NCBI GenBank assembly: GCA_015680685.1
Contig: MNCI01000255.1
Location: 62,182-126,181 of the forward strand
Source: Gnetum montanum
Lineage: Eukaryota; Streptophyta; Gnetopsida; Gnetales; Gnetaceae
Reading direction: 5' to 3'
Length of the DNA stretch: 64,000 nt
The notes beneath the pieces are model-generated. The model saw only the letters and a list, made by a program, of their open reading frames with translations. It did not search any database and was not told where the DNA came from. Each line of letters begins with the position of its first letter. The stretch's first letter is position 1. Positions 47,340 to 58,205 of this stretch are shown piece after piece. Position numbers and translations under genes: made by a program.

Positions 47340-48500
47340 CTTTCATTATTCATACAAGAGACTCTTGATGAATGGGACCATAAGAGGAAACACTACCTAG
47401 GAATAGAGGGTAACATCTATAAGATTTTTGCTCATGGCCTAGTACAATGGTGTATACCTAATATAGATTAACTATGAATCCTTCAAGATGCTCATGAGGG
47501 CTCTTTGGTGGCACTATGTAGGAAGGAGAACAACCACAAATATCTTAATGGTAGGATATTTTTGATCAATAATTTTCAAGGATGTCCACCATTTCATCAA
47601 TTCATGTAAAAGATGCCAATGAGATGGAAGAATAACAACTAGAATGGAATTGCCCTAATAGTGGATTCAACCACTAGAGCCTTTTGATCTTTGGGGGTTT
47701 GAATTCATGAGATCCATAACTTCCATGTTCAATGGGAATTATGATATCATTATTGCTATTGACTACTTTATGAAATGGGCTAAAGCTACAACCATTCTTA
47801 ACTACACCTCTACTACTACAACTCAATTTTTTCAACAATAAATGATAAATAGCTTTGGTATGCTTAGAGCACTAATTTTTAATAATGGAACATACTTCAT
47901 AAAAGCTACCTTTCATAAGTTAATGGAACACTTGGGTTGCAACATAAACTTACACACCCTACCATCCTTAAGCTAATGGTCAATTTAAAGTAACCAATAG
48001 GAAGATTGCTTGAATCCTAACATGGACCATTACTAGATATAGGAAAGATTGAATTACTAAACTCATGATGCCCTTTTGGACATATTGCTTAACATCGAAA
48101 ATTTCTATAGGGAACTCTCCCTACAAGTTAGTATATGGAAAGTTACCTAAATTTCCAATTTAAATTAAACTCTGTACATGTACAACTACATGTGAGCTTA
48201 ACTTAGAAATTAACTTGACATAAAGAGAAAGGCTCATAACATTTAACATGCTAGATGAAAATCACAAAGTAGCCTTTATGATGAATGAAATACATAAGAC
48301 ATATAATAAATAATGGTATAATATATGGATACAAAAAATTAATTCAAACTAAAAGATAGGGTTCTCTATTGGAATCTCATGTGTGTGGCACAATGAACTA
48401 AGTTCTAGATATTATGGGAAGGAACCTACATTATACACTTAAAATTTCCTTTTGGGGCTATGAAAATTTACTACTTAACAAGCTCTTATAAGCACATGCT
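47340..48500 (+). pseudogene. int: Integrase (broken)
   Basis: The zinc-finger half lies at 47440-47625 (LVQWCIPNID, QDAHEG, then a frameshift). The core reads GFEFMRS (Asp to Glu, about 47700), LIFNNGTYF (Asp to Asn, about 47880) and NGQFKVTNRKI (Glu to Lys, about 47975), so all three DDE positions are changed. A C-terminal domain is traceable to about 48470. Confidence 0.75.
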
Positions 48501-48604
48501 AGTCAATATCCAATAACTCAAATTCTACATTGACTTTTAAGTAACTAGCTACAATGATAACACCTCAAACTAAGAATGAGCTGACTTCATTTTTTGAATC
48601 TTCT

Positions 48605-48609
48605 CCTTC
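48605..48609. repeat. Target-site duplication CCTTC (left)
   Basis: CCTTC directly precedes the solo LTR and is repeated directly after it at 49684-49688. Confidence 0.9.
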
Positions 48610-49683
48610 TGATGAGTGGCGAGGTACCCCTACACTCAACCATACGAATACGAGCATGTATGCACGATCTGGTCAAACTTCGTAGACTAAATGCCTTAAC
48701 GCCACAAGGAACGCTTGGGGTTAATCGTTCGTTGTCTTTCCAGGCTTGCTTGTATGTGTCACGGTGTATGGTTAAGCAAATCTGAGGTATATGATTTTTT
48801 TTGTATTTTTCAGTTTATCTCCTAAGCTATGAGGGAAAGGGTTGAGAAACTAACTAACTCTAACTAATGTCCTAAGTCTAAATTAACTAGCGTCAGCATC
48901 CGCTCCCACTTACCGGACACACCCTGAACTATGCAACTGTGGCTACCAAACACTAATCGTTACTAGGATCACCACACGTAACGCAAGTTCTCGAAGTGGT
49001 CATACTGAGGCACCTATTTAGCCTAAGTGTGATAAGCAGCCGATTCCTTGGCTAGTCGTACACACCCGTGGGCGCTTGTAGCCAAGTCGTACTTATCACA
49101 CGTTCTAGCCTAGCGATGAGTAGCCGATTCCTTGACCAGCCGTACACATTGGACTACCACTGGGATTACCAAGCACAGATCCTGGAATACGCTACTAGGT
49201 TACCAAGCAGTCACAATGCTCGTAATCAAGTCGTACTCACGCGTTGCAACGAGTAGCCGATTCCTTGATTAGCCGTACACATCCGTAGATGCTCGTAATC
49301 AAGTCGTACTCGTGCACACTAGGAAAGCAATAAATAACAACAAAATAAAACCATGTACTGCAAGGTTTATCCAATCAAGTTTGTCTTTATTGCTGTACAC
49401 AACTTGTGTTCAGGTTACAAAGTTGCTCGAATAAAGAGCCGTTCACTCTAGGACTCCTACTGCGGGCACATGGGAAACTAATCTAACTCTGGAGTGTTCA
49501 AATTGCCAGAGCATTGCTACTTCTAGCTAGGATTTTTAAATGAAGGGAGTGCTGCCTCTTATTTATAGATATGGTGGCAGACCGCGATATCGCGTACGTG
49601 ATATCGTAGGGAGAGATGTGATATCGCGTCAGCCACGATATCGCGTACGCGATATCGCGGCTTGTGCAATCTACATCTCATCA
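48610..49683 (-). repeat. Solo LTR (1074 bp), minus orientation
   Basis: It starts TGATGAGTGGCGAGGTACCC and ends CATCTCATCA, with perfect 5-bp duplications on both sides and no internal element DNA. It probably formed by recombination between the two LTRs of a full element. The minus-strand TATA box is at 49555-49567. U3 (49574-49672) holds the best-preserved CGATATCGCG palindromes. Three hairpin-forming ~70-110-bp units lie at 49027-49316. Confidence 0.95.
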
Positions 49684-50050
49684 CCTTCCAACTTAGTTGT
49701 GGGGAGATATCCATCTACCAAAACACCTTAGGGATTATGAAATGATTTTTTTCTTGTTGTTTTACAATATTAATTATATCACTTTTTATTTTTCTTGTAT
49801 TTTAATGTTTATTATATATATTTTCCTTTTTTTTTTTACTTTTACTTTTTACTTTGGCTTTTATTGTTACTTTTATTTAATTTTAATTTTAATCTCTGAT
49901 TTTATTCTTTAGCTACTATGAACTTTGGTAGCTGTTAGTTGTAGCTATCAAGATTAAAGTTCATTGATCAGTACAATTTTATCTGTAGAGCATGCAATCT
50001 ACTAATGAGTTATTAGTTTTCCATTAGGACTAGGTAGTGATCTCAAGACA
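49684..50050 (+). other. Post-pol spacer of the second plus-strand element (continued)
   Basis: After CCTTCCAACTTAGTTGTGGG the sequence follows the same course as 10948-11300, including the T-rich tract (49740-49900). Read without the solo LTR, the CCTTCCAACTTAG motif is continuous with the end of pol at 48604. Short open frames in the T-rich tract have no homologue here. Confidence 0.65.
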
Positions 50051-50924
50051 TCAACTCATTCCATCTATCTTGTAAATGAGATCTATATCATGACAACATG
50101 ATGGTTCTTTCACAAGAAAAATAAAACTAACATCTAATATCATTGTCCAACAAACTAGAAAGGAACAAGTGAGAATGAAAAATGGTATGACATTAAGAGG
50201 AATTTTTATGTTCTTAAAACACCCTAAAGAAAATCCATGTTGTAGTTTATAACCAAAATTATTTGTAATTTGGTGAAAAACTAATGGTAGATAAAATTGC
50301 CTTATTTTCCCCAAAATATGGCATTGTAACCTTGTAATACTGGAATTTAAGGTAGTGTTTTTAATGTGAAATATGAGATTTGTAGCTCATACACTACATA
50401 TCTCATGCATCCTAGCTTATGGAGGCTAAAAAGTGCTGCATAAGCTACAAATGCCTTATTTTCTAGCTTGTGGGAGTTGCAGATTTCATGTACCTAGGCT
50501 TGTGAGGGTTGAAAATGCTTTGCAAGCAACAAAATATGGCAAGTTTCAGCCTATACACTGGCTATTGTAGTTCCATATGCTGGGACACCTACAAACATAG
50601 AATATTAGATTTGGGTTTTTAGCCTATATGCTAGGCATCCTAATTTCATAAGTTGGGTAGTGTATGAAGGTAGCATATGAAAAAAAATTATTTAAATTTG
50701 CTCATACACTACTAGAACATTCCCTGCACATGACAAAATTTGTTAGAAATCTTCCAACAATCATGACAGAATCAACAGCAACAAATCAAGACATCAAGGA
50801 CTTGTTTCAATCAAATATCATAACCTATTTGGAACTCTTGGCAATTTGCATTTAGGATGAATATTAAGACTTTCAAAGTAGTGTAGATTTACCAAGAGTT
50901 TGCAACTATTTTTTCATCCCCAAT
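50051..50924. repeat. Non-coding DNA with degenerate ~75-bp repeats
   Basis: Between 50350 and 50660 a theme recurs about four times: CTAGCTTRTGGGRGYT-like text, then a TGCATAAGCTACAAA-like segment. Flanks show nothing recognisable. No gene is supported. Confidence 0.5.
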
Positions 50925-51865
50925 TGATGAGTGGCGAGGTACCCCTACACTCAACCATACGAAACGAGCGTAGCAAGCACGATCCGGTCGAACTCCGTAG
51001 ACTAAATGCCCAAACACCCCATGGAACACTTGGGGTTAATCATTCGTTGTCTTCCCAGACTTACTTGTTGTTGTCATGGTGTATGGTTAAGTAAGTCTAA
51101 GGTATCTGATTTTTATGGTCTTTTATGGATTTTCTCCTATGCTAAAGGGTGAAGGATTGAGAGAACTAACTAAGGACCTAAGTCTAAATTAACCAGCGTC
51201 AGCATCCATTCCCACTTACTGTACACACCCTGAACTATGCAACTGTGGCTATCAAATGCTAATCGTTACTTAGATCACCACACGTAACGCACATGCTCGA
51301 AGTGGGCGTACTGAGGCACTTAACTAGCCTAAATGTAATGAGCAGTCGATTCCTTGAATAGCCGTACACACCCGTAGACGCTCGTAATCAAGTTGTACTC
51401 ATTCCACATTCTAGGAGTTGAGGGTGAGAGAGACTAATCACAATGAGTAGCTGATTCCTTGATTAGCCGTACACATTCGTCAATGCTCGTAATCAAGTCG
51501 TACTCATGTCGTGCTAATGCAGGTAATAAATAACATGTAATAAAACCTATTCTATGCACTGCAAGGTTTATCCACAAAGCTCATCTTTATTGTCGTACAC
51601 AACTTGCGTTCAGGTACAAATTTGCTCGAATAAAGATTCGTTCACTTGGGGACTCCTACTGCGGGCACATGGAAAATATTCTATCTCTGGAGTGATCAAA
51701 CTGCCAGAGTTTCCCTACTTTAAGCCTAGGATGAGAAATGAGGGGAGTGCCGCCTCTTATTTATAGATTTGGCGGCGGACCACGATATCGCGTACGCGAT
51801 ATCACAAGGGACGACGCGATATCGCGTATGTGATATCGTGGTGCATGCAATATTGCGTCTCATCA
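50925..51865 (-). repeat. Solo LTR (941 bp), minus orientation, TSD CCAAT
   Basis: It starts TGATGAGTGGCGAGGTACCC and ends GTCTCATCA. CCAAT occurs at 50920-50924 and at 51866-51870. It belongs to the same subfamily as 48610-49683, with two hairpin units (51340-51515), a TATA box at 51753-51766 (minus) and U3 palindromes at 51776-51850. Confidence 0.95.
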
Positions 51866-51870
51866 CCAAT

Positions 51871-52429
51871 GTAGATCACAATGGTAAAGTAACTAGTGTA
51901 GAGTTTTAAGGGGCAGACTATACAGAATTCTTGAAGATAAATCTAACTGCAAAACATACTTAAAGATAAATTTGGCTACAAAACATACCTTGCTAGCTAT
52001 ATTGAATTCCAATCATTCTCCCTCAAGCTCTTTAGGCATTAAGATTTATATATTTTTATTCTTTCAACTTTGTTTCTATGAACCTTCTATTATTTTAATA
52101 AAAGTTTGCAATTTCATTTATTTGATGTAATTTATTCTATGTTTTTGTATGCCTAGATTGTATGTTGACAATTTTATTTTATTTACATCAGTAATAGATC
52201 ATAAGTCCCTGGGTTATTGGCAAGACCATCTAGGGTACTTTAGATCCTTTTCTTAAGGCCTGTGGATCTGACAATAAAGCTATTCTATCATGAAATTTTT
52301 GGTTTTCCAACATTGAACTTTTAGGCACTACAATTTTTTGGTGCTAGAAGGAGGGCCTTCATCCAAACCTGTTCGATCTTTTCCCTAAAATTTTGTTTGC
52401 CATTACTTAACTAAAAGCCTTAAAATTTT
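51871..52429. other. AT-rich DNA, nothing recognised
   Basis: A near-direct repeat, AAGATAAATYTRGCTRCAAAACATAC-like, occurs twice near 51935-51990. No coding frame or element end is seen. Confidence 0.4.
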
Positions 52430-53075
52430 GTTTCATGTTTTTTTTTTGAAACTAGCATAGCAATTATTACTTATAACTTCGTGTTGGTTTTTTCCAAAAA
52501 CCAATGTTGCCTTGCAACTTACTTTGGTTCCTATTTTATATTAAAAATTAGGTTTGGATTTGTTTTGAAACCCAACTTATAGCCTATAGATATTTTCACA
52601 CGTTTGAATTTTTTAAGTTGTTGCTAGGCTTTCCTAAAGCCCAACGTATATGCTACAACAAGTTTGGGCAATCTTTGATTTTTTCGTCAAGTGTTGGATT
52701 TTCTAAAACTTAGTGTATAGCCTATAACAATTTAGCTTTATTTTCTCATTTCTATCAAGTGATGGGTTCTTTAAAATCCAATGTATAAATTGCAATAAGT
52801 TTTGTTCATTTATTTAATTTTCAATTTCTTTGTCAAGTGTTGGACTTGCTAAAATCCAACATATAGCTTGTACCAAAATTGCACTTTTAGTTTTTTTCTG
52901 CAAAATTTGATTTGGATGTTCACCAAGCCTAGTGTATGACCTACAACAAATCTTAGCCTTCAACTTTGCAAAATTTTTATTTTGGATTTCCCAGAACATA
53001 GTGTATAAATTGCACTTTAAATTTTGATTGGTTGATTACCCAAAACCTAGCATATAACCAACAACCTTTTAAATA
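52430..53075. repeat. Degenerate minisatellite, about eight units
   Basis: A theme of TTGGATTTNCTAAAACC followed by a YARTGTATAGCCTACAACAA-like segment recurs at roughly 75-100-bp spacing (for example near 52570, 52640, 52715, 52770, 52850, 52935, 52995 and 53045). Units are diverged and no coding is seen. Confidence 0.65.
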
Positions 53076-53726
53076 TTCTCTTTACATTAAATACTTTCCA
53101 ACCATAAGTTGCAGCACTACCACCATTCCTTGCACTTTTAAAACAAAAAAATTATCATTAGTTCTATTCTAGTTCACAACATTACCACAACCACTTGCAC
53201 TACCTCTCCAGTTGTAGTTTACATTGAAATCCTTAGTTCCATTGCTGTATTTTATAGTTTCTTGATCATTCCCTTTTAATAAATTTTCAAAGGATATTTT
53301 TACTTTGTAATGGTTAAGGTGAAGATTACTTGGTACATTGGGAATCTCATACATAGACTCTCATGTAGTAAGAGACTTAACCAACAACTCTCTTTTACCA
53401 TCTTGTATATGCCTTGTTGTTGACCTTTTGGTATGTCAAAACCTTAAAGAAAATGGATAATGTAGATTGTATGTATGTAATGATAATTTTGTAAGGTCAT
53501 GAATAAGAACTTCACATGGAGATCTAAGATTTCAAGAAACGAGATTTACGTTGAGATGTCAAAATGAAGACTACATGGACAAGATGAGAGCATGGATGAA
53601 AATTGAGTTTACAAGCCAAACCAAGGTGTTTTAAAGATTTCCAAGATGTCAAATTGACAAGAGAAGGCCTCAAACTCCAAAGTGAAAAAGTAAAGTAGAT
53701 GTATACAAAAAATAAGGATCGTTAAA
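53076..53726. other. No recognisable features
   Basis: There are short open frames only (for example 53169-53354, minus) and none resembles a known family. Composition is AT-rich without repeats I could identify. Confidence 0.35.
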
Positions 53727-55560
53727 CTTAGAAGGGAGTGATGAACAAGTTACCCAAATCAAAATTTACAGCCACAAAAATCACAACTAATTTTTATGTG
53801 GTTTCCCAATGTGGATATTCCATACTTGGATGATAGATCACATGCACACCTCTAGACTTGGAGGATAGCTCACTTGTACACCTCTAGACTTTGTTTCTCT
53901 AAAATATGGTTTGAAGGAAACCACACCCTATACAAACTCTAAGCTCTACTATAGAGTGTTTTGTCATCGTGAAACTACTCAACCTGATAAGGTCCCAACA
54001 AGCTTAAAAGTGGTTTCAAGGATCCCACAACCTTTCAAATTGAGCTTCACTCTAGAGTGTTTTGATGCTTCACAAACATTCAATCCCATAGGATCCTAAC
54101 AAGCTTAATAACTATGCCTTCTCACAAGAAGGACATCAACCCTAGTGAGGTAATAAGGGAGAAACAAAAAGACAATGAAAGAATGTAACTAAATTTATAG
54201 ATCATTGTACTTTAAGGCACAATTCATAATTAAGCTAATGATTTTACAAGTAAAGTACATAAGTACAATATCCAATGATTTCTTTGATAGTGATAATTTA
54301 TGCACAATGCTTACTCAGTACCCAAGAATATGAAGTCTTCTTATAGCCTTAGAGATTCCAAAATCACCTTAGAATTCATGTAATGGCTATCTAATAGCTA
54401 GTATAGACATCTCCTTTAAGATTGGGATGTCTCTCTGAAAATGACTTCAATTCTAGGGAGACATCTATTTTGATATGGAGATGTCTTCTCTTGAAAGGAG
54501 ACATCTATTTTTGGTAGACGCCTCTAGGAGCTCTTTAATTTAGCCAACATGCCTTCTACATCTAGGAGATGTCTTCTCCTAATATGAGACATCTCCTATT
54601 TTTGGGTAGACATTGTCTCTACATTTGAACTTTGATTCTGAAGCTTCCTCTTGATCACTAGAGCATCTTTGTTTAGCTTGTAGTCTTCTTTACATGTCTA
54701 TGCTTCCTTGAATACTGCTAGTCTTTACTTAAACATCCTCATACTCATTCATGCTCCTTAAGTCTTTGTAGTCTCCACTTTGAGATTTCTTGTACATGTC
54801 ATTCTTTGAGCTCTCCTTCATGCCCTACAAAAACATCACATTCCACAACATTCTATGTTTTCCATTTTTCTTAATGTTTTGATATACTAAAAGGTCAATA
54901 GAGAACAAAAGATGTATCTATCTTTGATGATAGACATGTACAAGTAGATGTCTAATTTTCTACGTAGATGTCTCTCTTACATTGTTGGCTATCTTAGGTA
55001 TATGTCTAGACTTTGAAGTAAACATTTATAATAACTATTTGATAGCTATTGCACAAATCCCAAGGAATTTTTAGAAACTCCAAGGCTATAAAACAATGTA
55101 AAAATCTTGGAAATTTTACAAGTACTATTCATAAAAAGACTCATCATTAGCTACTCAAACAATTTATCTTTTCTCTTCATTGTAACATCATTTACTTATT
55201 GTGGTTGTATTGAGCTTCAAGTACAAGGATCTATAAATTTAGTTACACTCTCTCCTTATTTCTTTCTTTCTTTCTTGTAGTTGTGCTAGTCTTCTGTGCT
55301 TCTAGTGAGAAGACATATTTGTTGAGCCTATTAGGATCCTGTGGGATGGAGTGGCTTTGTAGCATTAACATACTTTTGAGAAGAGCTTAATTTTGTAAAG
55401 GTTATGGGATCCTATAAACCACATTTTGAGCTTGTTGGGATCTTGTGAGGTTGAGTGGTTTTGCAATTACAACACACTCTAGAGCATAGCTCAAAGCTTG
55501 TATAAGGTGTGGTACCCTTCAAACACCCTTTTGAGGAAACAAAGTCCAGAGATATGCACG
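53727..55560. repeat. Large imperfect inverted repeat (fold-back-like)
   Basis: The left arm (about 53727-54450) matches in reverse complement the right arm (about 54950-55552). Examples: CCTCTAGACTTTGTTTC near 53882 pairs with the complement of CTCTGGACTTTGTTTC at 55537-55552, and GTAACTAAATTTATAGATC at 54186 pairs with CTATAAATTTAGTTAC at 55230. Between the arms are many AGACATCT/AGATGTCT words. A third, direct copy of the left arm lies at 56467-57181. No transposase is present. It could be a non-autonomous fold-back element or two copies in opposite orientation. Confidence 0.7.
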
Positions 55561-55682
55561 GATTCTACCCTATGAATGTGGACGAACCTGAAACACCCCA
55601 AAGAAATTCATATTATAATGCATGGTCAAAATTCTTGTACCTTGGTAGAAAAATAAAGGTAGCTACAATTACCTTATTTCCC

Positions 55683-55945
55683 AATGATGCTAGTGTCATG
55701 GTCTTAGGTTATCGATAATGATGCTACAATCATTACCTCATGTTACCATTAGTGATGCTAGCATTGTTATCTCATGCCATTGACAATGATGCTAGAATTG
55801 TTACCTCATGTCACATACTCTGACAATGATGCTAGCATCATGGTCTTCATGGTACCAATGTTGATGCTAGTGTCATGACTTCATGGTACTAACGCTAATG
55901 CTAGCATCATGGCTTAATGGTACTAACACTAATGTTGATACAAGA
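55683..55945. repeat. Minisatellite based on GATGCTAGCATC
   Basis: AATGATGCTAGNNTCATGG-type words followed by TCATGGTACTAA recur about eight times with 30-50-bp spacing. The core GATGCTAGCATC is a perfect palindrome in the better units (55835, 55900). Confidence 0.75.
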
Positions 55946-56466
55946 TGCTACATGTAGATGTTCCAAGTATGATAGAATTTGGTAAACATTTGTTGCAATC
56001 ATGATAGAAATAATCAATGACAAATTAGGACACCAAAAGCCTATTTAAGCAACAATCTACTTCGTCATAGGGACTTTGGGGATTTGGCACTTACATGGAA
56101 CTTGAGACTTTCAAGTATTGTAGATGCCCAAAAGTCCAAAATAACCACCATTACTCTCTCATAGTGCAAAACATCAAAGTAGATAAGGAAAGATCAATAG
56201 TAGATTTGCATAAATACATTATGTTGTGACAATATTAGAGATTAATGATGCTTTTGCATCTTTGGGTTTTCTAAAACCCATAATCTATATCTCTTGAACC
56301 TTTTCTTATAATGTTTCATTTTATAACATTAATATCAAAGTTGTAGTTTTGCTTTCCTTTTGTCATTTTCATGTTCTAGTGTTCTACATTGTATCTTAAA
56401 TTATAGATGATTTTTTCACACTTTTTGTTTTTTTGTATTGCCCGATAATAGACATGTGGATAGTTG
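55946..56466. other. No recognisable features
   Basis: No coding frame, RNA gene or element end was seen in this stretch. Confidence 0.35.
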
Positions 56467-57181
56467 AGCTTAGGGGGGGATGAATAAGTTTCCCAAATTC
56501 AAATTCTTTGAACAAAGCACACATACCAAAATTAACATGGTTTCCCTACTTGGGTAGTCCACACTTGGAGGATAGATCACAAGCATGCCTCTAGACTTTG
56601 TTGCTCTCAAATGTGGTTTGAATGGTACCACACCCTATATAATCTCTAAGCCTTTCTTTGGAGTGTTGTGATGCTACACTAACCACTCAACCTTGCAAGG
56701 TCACGTTAGGCTTAGAATGTGATTTCCAGGCTTCCACAACCTTTACAATCTTGAGCTCTATTTAGAGTATTTTTTGCAACACCAACCACTCAATTCCACA
56801 AGATCCAAACAAGCTCAAGTAAGATGCCTTTCTATAAGAAGCACATCAACCTCACAGGGTCCAAGGGAGAACAACAATTACAAGGGATTAATGCAACTTA
56901 GTTTCGTGATTGTTACACTTTGAGGTATAACACACTTTACAATGGATAAATAATAACACAATGAGCAATAGTGATTACAATGATTAACAAATGATTGTAC
57001 AAGTGTTTACATATTTCCCAATGAGAGTAATGTCTTCTTATATTCATCATGTTTCAAAATCCATTTTGGGACTCATGCATCAACTAGCTAATGGTAGCTA
57101 ACTGTCATGGAAGATGTCTTCTTTGTGCTTGAGATGTATTTCTATATTTGCCTACATTCTAGAAAGATGTCTTTGTCTAAG
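56467..57181 (+). repeat. Direct copy of the inverted-repeat arm, cut by an LTR element
   Basis: From CTTAGGGGGGATGAATAAG the sequence follows the left arm at 53727 in the same orientation (shared ACTTGGAGGATAGATCACA and CCTCTAGACTTTGTT blocks) and continues through AGATGTCT words to 57181, where the minus-strand LTR begins. Confidence 0.65.
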
Positions 57182-58032
57182 TGATGAGTGGTAAGGTACC
57201 CCTACACACAACCATACGAATACGAGTGTTTCATGCACGATCGGTCAAACTTTGCAGATAGGCTAGTTGTGGTATCTAGATAGTTACTTGCTAATTGCAA
57301 TTTTTTGTCTTCCCACATGGACTAATATTTTCTTTGTCACGTATGGTTTAGTCCAAAGTGAGGTGTATGATGTGTTCTTAAACTAATGCTACTCCTGGAG
57401 GTGATGGAAAATAATCTTAGCTAAGCTAGGAGGGAAAAGGAAGAGAGCGTTAAACTAAGAGGAGATAGGGTGAGAGAATCTAAGCTAGCCTAAGTGTGAT
57501 GAGCATCTGTTCCTTAATCATCCATACACATCTTAGGCCTCGTGCATGACTACCACTGGGATTACCAAGCACATGGCCTAAGTACACTACTAGGATACCA
57601 AGCAGTCACACGTAGATGCTCGTGATTAAGTCGTACTCATTCTGCATTTAATAACAATAACAATTAAGTAACTAAACTAAGTGAATGCTGCAATGATGAA
57701 GTAATATCAATCTTTATTTCTAGTCATGTGCATGTCCAAGTATCTCACACTTGAATAAAGGTGTTGTACAATTACAATCATCACATTGCAGGCATGCATT
57801 GGGAGAAAGGGTTGAGAGAGAAAAAGAAATAAACTAACTTCTAAAACTAACTATTTCTAAAATTTACAAGACTAACTCCTCTCATGCGCCTACACCTGTA
57901 TTTATAGGCTCACACAGGAGTCACGATATCGTGTATTTGATATCATTATTTTGACTACGATATCATGTACCCGATATTATGGATCCGATATCGGGGGTCC
58001 AATATCATAGCCTAATGAATCACGATTCATCA
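57182..58032 (-). repeat. 3' LTR of the pol-less element (851 bp)
   Basis: It starts TGATGAGTGGTAAGGTACCC and ends ATTCATCA, followed by ACCCCATGAATAAAT as in the other 3' ends. The minus-strand TATA box is at 57895-57908, GATATC palindromes at 57920-58010, and one hairpin unit at 57490-57640. Confidence 0.93.
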
Positions 58033-58205
58033 TAACCCCATGAATAAATAAAAACTCATCCTTCAGTAAAAATGAGAATAAGCCCCATTGATTACATAAT
58101 GGATAGGTATGGGATTATTGACTGACATGGAATTTATTCATGCCGCAGTGGAGAACTCAATAGAACAAAATTGGGACACAACACAAAAAATGCAAAATCA
58201 CAAAA

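Larger units (their letters stand above)
41560..50050 (+). mobile_element. Second old plus-strand Athila-like element (5' LTR to post-pol spacer), 3' end lost
   Basis: The order is LTR, PBS, gag, protease, RT, RNase H, integrase and post-pol spacer, all plus strand. A solo LTR (48610-49683) is inserted at the start of the spacer with TSD CCTTC. Similarity to the post-pol spacer at 10948-11300 continues to about 50000; I see no ORF3 or 3' LTR after that. Coding regions are heavily broken, as in the other plus-strand copy. Confidence 0.78.

Noticed and set aside
49574-49672. Regular short palindromes that might be a CRISPR array
   Set aside because: Units are within an LTR promoter, spacing is irregular, spacers are not unique sequences, and the genome is plant-like.
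54121-54200. Possible small coding gene around the inverted-repeat arm (53911-54099 frame)
   Set aside because: The same sequence occurs inverted and as a third copy without frame conservation, so it is repeat DNA.
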